Assembly (NCBI GenBank): GCA_002426555.1
Contig: DIQU01000094.1
Coordinates: 1-23,121, forward strand
Direction of reading: 5' to 3'
Source: Firmicutes bacterium UBA5454
Lineage (GTDB): Bacteria > Bacillota > Clostridia > Caldicoprobacterales > DTU083
Length of the DNA stretch: 23,121 nucleotides
Positions 15,122 through 21,160 of this stretch are shown piece after piece; position 1 is the stretch's first letter, and every line of letters starts with the position of its first letter. Both the position numbers and the translations under genes were made by a program. Under the pieces are notes generated by a model, which had not been told where the DNA came from, ran no database searches, and saw only the letters and a program-made list of their open reading frames with translations.

Positions 15122-16240
15122 CTAACTATAACTGCCATACTCCAACGAAGCACTGATGAAAGCTTTATAATTGTCCTCCGTTCTTGGTGAGAGAGGGACA
15201 TTAATAGGGGCTGCAGTAGGCATAATTACATAATGTCCGCCTTCTTTTGCTGCCTCCATACAATCTTTCACGTAACTGCGGACTTGATCAGTAGTTCCAT
15301 TTTCCAGCAATTTAAGCTGAATGTTCCCGAAAATACACATCTGGTCTCCCACAAGTCGTTTTACCTCTTTTAAAGGTATGTCTCCATCTGGCGGCCCTTC
15401 GCATGGATCTATAGCATCTGCTCCAATATCTTTTATATAATCTAAAACCTTGCCGATTCTTCCATGAGAATGTATCCTTACTTTTCCATCATAGCTTTGA
15501 ATCATTTCTGTCATCTCCCTCACATACGGGACTACAAATTGTTTGAAGTAAGATGGCGGCAGATAAGGAGGTGTCAGATATTCCGGTCCACAAATACGAT
15601 ATAATTCTACTACCCCGCCTTTCAGCATTTGCTCAAGGTTAACCATGGTTCTGTTATGTATTTCCCTTATTGTTTTCCCAAAATGATCCGTTTCAGTAAG
15701 CGCCCAGACTGTTGCATCACCAAATTCCATTAATTCCATTGCAGTACAGACGGGATCAGCCAGCGAAGACATCAAAATACCATGATTGCCAACTTCTTTC
15801 TTTACTCTTTCCAAATCACTATAGTCATATGACAGTGGTTCAAATGGAATTGATAAGTAGATATCTACATCATTAATATCTTTGCATAAATGCTCAGTAG
15901 TCCATTGCGTGTAGACATTGTCAAATACTTTTATAGTTCGGCTTAACTTCCCTTTAGGAGCATATATCACTTCATTAGTGATAGTAAAACCACTGATCAT
16001 TTTTCTGTCTTGCTTTACATCTATAGAATAAGAAGATAATGCTGCGTTATCATTTGAAGCTGGGTTCCACATACATATGCAGTCTGTATACTTACGAATA
16101 TAATCCATCAAGCCCTTATATGATGGTTCTTGATTTTCAAATGACAGCGAATTATATCCGCATAGCTCATATGTAGATATTGGTACTCTATCTACAGGCT
16201 CGCCATTTAGTACTTTTAACAATCGTTCATTAGAATCCAT
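15122..16240 (-). CDS. URO-D/methyltransferase-family protein
   Basis: This 372-residue protein has the uroporphyrinogen decarboxylase fold. It opens with MDSNERLLKVLNGEPVDRVP, the family start. It lacks the RQAGRY-type substrate motif of true heme-pathway UroD, and no other heme gene is near. Near residues 250-310 it has IHSHGRIGKVLD and GADAIDPCEGPPDGDIPL, ending in MCIFGNI. This matches the branch related to corrinoid methyltransferases such as MtaA, where a His-x-Cys pair binds zinc; here the motif is His-Ser-His. A methyltransfer role, possibly in demethylating a small metabolite, is therefore only possible. The ATG has AGGAGA 7 nt upstream. The nearest same-strand partner downstream is the oxidoreductase. 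No corrinoid protein gene is in the window. Confidence 0.8.
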   Translation of the reverse strand: MDSNERLLKVLNGEPVDRVPISTYELCGYNSLSFENQEPSYKGLMDYIRKYTDCICMWNPASNDNAALSSYSIDVKQDRKMISGFTITNEVIYAPKGKLSRTIKVFDNVYTQWTTEHLCKDINDVDIYLSIPFEPLSYDYSDLERVKKEVGNHGILMSSLADPVCTAMELMEFGDATVWALTETDHFGKTIREIHNRTMVNLEQMLKGGVVELYRICGPEYLTPPYLPPSYFKQFVVPYVREMTEMIQSYDGKVRIHSHGRIGKVLDYIKDIGADAIDPCEGPPDGDIPLKEVKRLVGDQMCIFGNIQLKLLENGTTDQVRSYVKDCMEAAKEGGHYVIMPTAAPINVPLSPRTEDNYKAFISASLEYGSYS

Positions 16241-16380
16241 AATAATTCTCCTCGCATAATATTAATAACAGCATGTCCAAAAAGATACCGTGACCAGCTC
16301 CCACCGACTTCTTGCTGGCTTTGTTAAATCAAACCTTGAAACATTGCCCTCACATCAACTGTCTCATAAGACAAGATGGC

Positions 16381-17412
16381 TTAACGGGAGCCGGGCAGAA
16401 GCTCAAATCGGCAGCCTTCTGACCTTAGGAATTCTATAATCGAAGGCAGAGCTTTTACTGTATTTTCCTTGTTAGGAGCATCGTGCATCAGTACAACCAA
16501 ACTACTATGACCATAAGCAGTTTCCTTCAGCCGCGCAAGCAGTTCCTTGGGAGGCTTAGCTTTTACAGATTCTGCATCGCCACTAATACAATTCCAGTCA
16601 ATATATACAAAGCCTGCATCATTAACTGCCTTACGATAGGGTTCCATTTTTTTGCCAAAAGAACCTCCAGGAAAGCGAACCAGGCGGAAGGGTCTGTCTG
16701 TGTCCAGAATAACCTGCAAAACCTTCTCATTCTTATACAACTCTTCAAGGAAATTATCTGGATCTGAATATAGATTTTTAAATACATGAGAATATGTATG
16801 ATTTCCTATTCCATGCCCTTCTTCATAAATTCTCCTGAGTGTATCAGGATAATGTTCCACACTGGTTCCAATGGTAAAAAAGGTGGCTTTGATATTTTCT
16901 TCCTTCAAGATGTCCAAAATGGGATTGGTAAAACGCGGAGTGGGACCATCATCAAAGGTAAGATAAGCCACTTTCTCCCCTTCCTGTTTGTATACCTTGT
17001 TCAGCAGTTCCTGAGTCAATACATCAGAAACAGCCGGTAAATCGCCTTTGTCATCATTAACCGGGCTTTGTGAAGCTTCTGGAGTGGAAGACGGTTTCAA
17101 GGTTTCAATCGGTATTTTCGTATTTACCGGTGAAGGTGTAGCTGCAGTCTCAATTGGTATTTTTGTATTTGCCGGTAAAGGTGTAAACACAGGCGTCCTT
17201 GAAGGCTTCGGTGAAGGAAGAACAAAAACCGGCTCACTGGACTCCTCATGATAGTGGAGAAAGCCAATACCTTCCAAAGCTGAGGTTGTGCTCCCTGCAT
17301 AGAAGGGTAAGGAGAGATTCAAAATTAGAATCAATATGATAAACTTGGCAGCATACATTATATGCTGACACCTCTTTTGTTGTCTTGGTTTTCGCAATTC
17401 GGAAAGTATCAC
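16381..17412 (-). CDS. Membrane-anchored or secreted polysaccharide deacetylase
   Basis: This carbohydrate esterase family 4 (NodB) enzyme removes acetyl groups from cell-wall or other extracellular N-acetylated glycans. The catalytic domain fills the C-terminal ~200 residues. Its motifs are TFDDGP (base and metal-binding Asp), HTYSH (two metal-binding His), RFPGGS, DWNCISGDA and LVVLMHDA. A basic N-terminus (RKPRQQKR) and a long hydrophobic segment (ILILILNLSLPFYA) form a signal anchor, joined by a Pro/Thr/Ser-rich linker with two copies of NTKIPIET (DNA repeat of 36 nt, period 45, at 17105-17185). I list the GTG at 17412 (343 residues); an ATG at 17358 with AGAGGTG upstream (325 residues) is equally possible. 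A longer reading frame to 17526 looks non-coding at its start. It may act in cell-wall modification or spore formation. Confidence 0.88.
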   Translation of the reverse strand: MILSELRKPRQQKRCQHIMYAAKFIILILILNLSLPFYAGSTTSALEGIGFLHYHEESSEPVFVLPSPKPSRTPVFTPLPANTKIPIETAATPSPVNTKIPIETLKPSSTPEASQSPVNDDKGDLPAVSDVLTQELLNKVYKQEGEKVAYLTFDDGPTPRFTNPILDILKEENIKATFFTIGTSVEHYPDTLRRIYEEGHGIGNHTYSHVFKNLYSDPDNFLEELYKNEKVLQVILDTDRPFRLVRFPGGSFGKKMEPYRKAVNDAGFVYIDWNCISGDAESVKAKPPKELLARLKETAYGHSSLVVLMHDAPNKENTVKALPSIIEFLRSEGCRFELLPGSR

Positions 17413-17530
17413 ATTAAAGCCCCCATTACCTGTCATAAACACTATGCTGTAATATATGTTGATCAGATTGTCCAATATCTCTGCCAGGAACATAAATCGA
17501 AAGATAGTTTGTTGTACCGCAGCCAAAGGT

Positions 17531-17546
17531 GTCAGAAGTCAGAATT
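17531..17546. repeat. GTCAG-type short repeat, second location
   Basis: GTCAGAAGTCAGAATT repeats the unit found at 12066-12097, 5.4 kb away, also between minus-strand genes. Confidence 0.45.
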
Positions 17547-17662
17547 TGAGATACTGCAAAGGTAAACATATTTAAGTATAGTAACATATATATATTATCA
17601 GACATGGACAAAAAAAGATGAAAAAGATGCTGTTGATTAACGACTTAACCAAAGATTAATTT

Positions 17663-17686
17663 CTGTCATATTTACGTCATATTTAC
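17663..17686. promoter_or_regulatory. 11-bp tandem repeat resembling a Pho box
   Basis: GTCATATTTAC occurs twice without a gap (17665-17675 and 17676-17686), preceded by CT. Read as CTGTCAT-ATTT-ACGTCAT, it resembles the 7-4-7 layout of the PhoB box known from proteobacteria, and the 11-bp period suits any OmpR-family dimer. It lies about 250 nt upstream of the deacetylase and just beyond the helD terminator. Target gene and regulator are unknown. Confidence 0.4.
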
Positions 17687-17719
17687 ATGATAAAACCCTG
17701 CTGTGGTATCAGCAGGGTT
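17686..17719 (-). terminator. Terminator after helD
   Basis: AACCCTGCTG (17694-17703) and CAGCAGGGTT (17710-17719) form a perfect 10-bp stem with a 6-nt loop. On the minus strand it is followed by TTATC after the stem's terminal TT; on the plus strand by CTTTTAT, so it may work both ways. It starts 48 nt beyond the helD stop. Confidence 0.8.
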
Positions 17720-17767
17720 CTTTTATATGGGTTCTCTCTGTAGGGGTTTACTCTGTAATGGTTTTCT

Positions 17768-20059
17768 TTATACTACATCATAAAACTCTTCTGGAATTTC
17801 CTTTATAAAAGGAGATATATCAGTGTTACTGAACAGATGCAGTTTGTGAAGGGCTCGAGTACAGGCAGTGTAGAACAGCTTTCTATCCCCTTCCCGACCA
17901 TAGTTCTCACTGTCTGCTCCAAATAGCACCACTCTGTCAAATTCCAAGCCCTTTGCCAGGTACACAGGCAGTACTATGATTCCTCGGCTGAAATTAACAT
18001 CATCCTTGGTCAATAAATAGACATTCAGGCGGTGATGGATTTTATCATATAGTATTTCACTCTTCCTGGCGGTTTTGCATATAATCCCAATAGATCCCAA
18101 GCCATCCCCAAGCATTTCCTGAATATCGGATATCAGCTTCTCCACCTGAGTGCCAGGATCTGATTCCAATATTAATTGAGGCTTTTCTCCTGCCCGCTGG
18201 ATGGACTCAATCTGGCTTCCCTTCAATATATGACGGGTGAAATTTACAATTTCTGTAGTAGACCGGTATCCTTTTGTCAGCTGTAATTTAGTTTTGCTGG
18301 CAGGTGACAATATTTCAGCCACCTGTTCATATCCAATATCATCCCTTAGTGGATGAATGGTCTGATTGAAATCCCCCAGAAGGGTCATTCGAGTTTGCGG
18401 GAACAATTGTCTGAATATGCCATATTGAACAGGAGTATAATCCTGAGCTTCGTCTATCACAACATGGCGAATCTGGCTCATGGATGAGGTTCCCGCCAGT
18501 GCCCCCATTAAGTAGCTGTAGGCAGAGATGTCTTCATAGCCTAGAAACCTTTTGCGAATCTGCTCTGCTGTATGAGCACAAATATCCTCATATTGCTCAG
18601 GCAGATAATTACCTGCCATGCCGGCAAAAAGTCTGGTGTTCTCAAATAAATCCAAAAAAGCCTGATAACTGTCGAATTGAAGCATCGTCTCGATTTGTTT
18701 TCTTACAGGCTTGAACTCCTGATAAACAAACAAGCGGCTGTATGCTTTTATTTTTCCCTTATACTGCGGGTTATCGCTTATTTTCTTTTCCAATTCCAGG
18801 CGTCTTTCCTGCCAGGGGGTTCGAATCAGAAAATATAAACGCTGCTTCAATTTTTCGATTCTTCTTGCCAGAGGCAGTGAAGCATAGTCCACATTATACA
18901 TTTCACGGATGTAACCTTTTGGAATAAGAACCTCATTTCCCCAAGGACTTTCATTTGGATTATGACAGACCCTTGCTTCCAAGGTAATATCTTCAAAATT
19001 GACAGCATTTTGCTCCAGATAAGTAACATAATTATTGAGAAGTTCGTAAAAATGCATGGTAGACTTATAGGCTATGCTCCTAAATCTTATCCTTTGACCT
19101 TTTTGCGTTTGCATGCTTAAAACATATTCCATGTGGCTGGCTGCACTTTCAAAACCGAGCTCACTACCTGTAATCTGTTCCAAATATTCCCCAAAGGTAG
19201 TCTGTTGCATGTTCTCTTCCCCAAGTTCAGGCAGAACATTGGAGATATAATCATTGAATACTGTGTTTGGTGAAAAAATCAAAATATTACCTGCAGTCAT
19301 GTTGGAGTCTCGATTTTGATACAGCAGCCAGGCGATTCGATGTAGGGCAATGGAGGTCTTGCCGCTGCCTGCAACTCCCTGAACCATAAGCAATTGATGG
19401 TTTTCATCCCGAATGATGCGGTTTTGTTCTTTCTGTATAGTAGTAACAATATTGTGCATCTTTTCATCGGTATTGGAACTCAGGATATTCTGTAATATTT
19501 CATCACCTATATTAATATCAGTATCCAGCATAAGCTCCAATTGATTTTTAGTAATACGATATTGACGTTTGAGCGAGACCCTGCCTTTTATAATTCCTTC
19601 AGGACAAAGGTAATGGGCAGGACCCGGTTCAAAATCGTAGAAAATTCCGCTTATGGGAGCCCGCCAATCATAGATCAGGATATTTCCTTTTTCATCGAAG
19701 AAAGAACTGATACCTATATAAATCTCCTCATCATCGTTAACTCCTTTTTCAGTAAAATCAATCCGACCAAAATAGGGAGACAGCTCCAAACGCTCAAGCT
19801 TGGTATACTGTCGCAGAGCAATCTCATAGTTTTGGTTTACCTGCTTTAGAGAATCCATATATTGCTTGACCTCTACTGCTGCATCAACATCACCATATTC
19901 CCAGGAATGATCGACTTCTTCCCATATGGTGCGCCCAGTTTGCCGAACTGTCTTGCGATAGTCTTTAACTTCTTTTCCTCTGCGAGTCAGTTCCTTTAAT
20001 ATTTTATTGTAAACTTTTTGCAAGCGTTTTACTTCCAGATTCCATTGTACCTGGTCCAA
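17768..20059 (-). CDS. helD: HelD-like superfamily 1 ATPase (RNA polymerase recycling factor)
   Basis: HelD proteins are UvrD-like ATPases that bind RNA polymerase and help release it from DNA after stalling or termination. The product has about 763 residues, close to the Bacillus protein. A charged, probably coiled-coil N-terminus (about 1-90, VKRLQKVYNKILKEL) is typical of the arm that enters the polymerase secondary channel. Walker A is GVAGSGKTS, Walker B is VVIDEAQDYTP, and later motifs are GDFNQTIHP, KGYRSTTEIV, AKGLEFDRVVLFGA and YTACTRALHKL. I chose TTG at 20059, 9 nt after AGGAG (20073-20069). The TTG at 20068 directly abuts that site and is unlikely to be used. The leader consists of an interspersed repeat, so its promoter may come from repeat DNA. 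An ordinary UvrD/Rep-type helicase is the alternative. Confidence 0.88.
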   Translation of the reverse strand: MDQVQWNLEVKRLQKVYNKILKELTRRGKEVKDYRKTVRQTGRTIWEEVDHSWEYGDVDAAVEVKQYMDSLKQVNQNYEIALRQYTKLERLELSPYFGRIDFTEKGVNDDEEIYIGISSFFDEKGNILIYDWRAPISGIFYDFEPGPAHYLCPEGIIKGRVSLKRQYRITKNQLELMLDTDINIGDEILQNILSSNTDEKMHNIVTTIQKEQNRIIRDENHQLLMVQGVAGSGKTSIALHRIAWLLYQNRDSNMTAGNILIFSPNTVFNDYISNVLPELGEENMQQTTFGEYLEQITGSELGFESAASHMEYVLSMQTQKGQRIRFRSIAYKSTMHFYELLNNYVTYLEQNAVNFEDITLEARVCHNPNESPWGNEVLIPKGYIREMYNVDYASLPLARRIEKLKQRLYFLIRTPWQERRLELEKKISDNPQYKGKIKAYSRLFVYQEFKPVRKQIETMLQFDSYQAFLDLFENTRLFAGMAGNYLPEQYEDICAHTAEQIRKRFLGYEDISAYSYLMGALAGTSSMSQIRHVVIDEAQDYTPVQYGIFRQLFPQTRMTLLGDFNQTIHPLRDDIGYEQVAEILSPASKTKLQLTKGYRSTTEIVNFTRHILKGSQIESIQRAGEKPQLILESDPGTQVEKLISDIQEMLGDGLGSIGIICKTARKSEILYDKIHHRLNVYLLTKDDVNFSRGIIVLPVYLAKGLEFDRVVLFGADSENYGREGDRKLFYTACTRALHKLHLFSNTDISPFIKEIPEEFYDVV

Positions 20060-20077
20060 TAACTTCAACTCCTAATA

Positions 20078-20176
20078 GATTCTTCGCTGCGCTCTGAATG
20101 ACACGAACCTGGATTCTTCGCTGCACTCTGAATGACACACTTGGCATGTTGTCATCCTGAACGTAGTGAAGGATCT
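20078..20176. repeat. Interspersed palindromic repeat cluster
   Basis: Two direct copies of GATTCTTCGCTGC-x-CTCTGAATGACAC (20078-20104 and 20112-20138, one base different) face an inverted relative, TGTCATCCTGAACGTAGTGA to GGATCT (20150-20176). The unit is of the TGTCATCCTGAGCGAAGCGAAGGATCT class seen between genes of many bacteria. Together the copies could fold into a long hairpin. They fill the 126-nt gap between yhaM and helD and end 4 nt before the helD ribosome binding site. Confidence 0.75.
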
Positions 20177-20185
20177 TATATCTTA

Positions 20186-21130
20186 TCATTTCAACGGCCG
20201 ATACATCTGGCGGTTGTTGAGAAGCCAGGCCTTATCGGAAAACTCCCCAGGCTTAACAGGCTCAAGAGCTTTTTGCATGTCGTACATGCGGGCATCGATC
20301 ATATCCAGATAGTGAAGGATTTCCCCTTCTAGAATCATAGGTCTTTTAGGGCTGCCAAATTCAGGCTCATAATGATGGGATAAAAGCATATGCTGCAACA
20401 GCACGATGGTCTCTCTGTCAGCATTAATCCGGCTTCCTACCCTTTCAATATCCTTAATACCCTGAACTATGTGCCCAAGGAGCATACCCTCGGTAGTATA
20501 AGCAGAAACAACACCTAAGTCGTTGGCATCCATTTCCTGTATCTTTGCCAAATCGTGTAAAATGACTCCTGCATAAAGCAAATCCGGGTTTAGGTGATTG
20601 TAGACCTCCAGTACCCGCTCTGCCATTTTCAGCATGGTGGTAATATGATACAGCAGTCCCCCGCGTATGGAATGATGGTTTTTCATTGCTGCAGGATAGT
20701 GCTTGAGCTTTTCATTATTCTCATCAAGCAATGTATTGGTTATCTGCTGAATCCCTTGATCTTGAATCCGATTTGCATAGCTTCTGATATCAGCCAGCAT
20801 TTCTTCATAAGAATAAGGAGCTGATGGTATAAAATCTTCAATACGAACTTTATCTGCTGCATTGACCTTTCGGATACGCTCCACTTTAACCTGCAGCTGC
20901 CCCTGCCACTCGTTCACCAATCCTTTTATCTTAACCAGCAATCCATCTTCCATATCGATATTGCTGACCATTTCGGTGTCCCATATCTTCCCATTTACTT
21001 CACCTGTTTGATCGGCAATGGTCAAGTCAAAATATCTGTTATTGGCATTTGAAGTTTTAAGTGAAACCGACTTCAACATATAATAGCCCTGGATTGTCTC
21101 CCCTTTGGCAAATGTATTTACCTTCTGCAT
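20186..21130 (-). CDS. yhaM: YhaM, 3'-5' exoribonuclease
   Basis: YhaM is a manganese-dependent 3'-to-5' exonuclease acting on single-stranded RNA and DNA, which trims the ends of transcripts. The product is 314 residues, the same length as the Bacillus protein. An N-terminal OB-fold (about 10-95, with YFDLTIADQTGEVNGKIWD) binds nucleic acid. An HD phosphohydrolase domain follows, with HHSIRGGLLYHITTML, the metal-binding HD in VILHDLAKIQE and a later HH in LSHHYEPEFGSP. The ATG has AAGGAGGG about 8 nt upstream. It follows yhaN by only 30 nt, the same order as the yhaO-yhaN-yhaM operon of Bacillus. All key residues are present. Confidence 0.95.
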   Translation of the reverse strand: MQKVNTFAKGETIQGYYMLKSVSLKTSNANNRYFDLTIADQTGEVNGKIWDTEMVSNIDMEDGLLVKIKGLVNEWQGQLQVKVERIRKVNAADKVRIEDFIPSAPYSYEEMLADIRSYANRIQDQGIQQITNTLLDENNEKLKHYPAAMKNHHSIRGGLLYHITTMLKMAERVLEVYNHLNPDLLYAGVILHDLAKIQEMDANDLGVVSAYTTEGMLLGHIVQGIKDIERVGSRINADRETIVLLQHMLLSHHYEPEFGSPKRPMILEGEILHYLDMIDARMYDMQKALEPVKPGEFSDKAWLLNNRQMYRPLK

Positions 21131-21160
21131 GCCAAACCCTCCTTCTCTCTTTCCATAATT

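Larger units (their letters stand above)
17413..17767. other. Intergenic region between deacetylase and helD
   Basis: No gene is supported here. It contains the GTCAG-type repeat (17531-17546), AT-rich sequence that probably holds the deacetylase promoter (a possible TATACT on the minus strand near 17580), an 11-bp perfect tandem repeat (17665-17686) and the helD terminator (17694-17719). Confidence 0.5.

Noticed and set aside
15122..16240. Heme-pathway uroporphyrinogen decarboxylase (hemE)
   Set aside because: The hemE substrate motifs are absent, no heme genes are near, and the HSHGR / DPCEGPPDGD blocks fit the methyltransferase-like branch.
16294..16318. CCAGC/GCTGG inverted repeat upstream of the URO-D gene
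   Set aside because: The stem has only 5 bp around a 15-nt loop with no T tract in the useful direction; this is likely chance.
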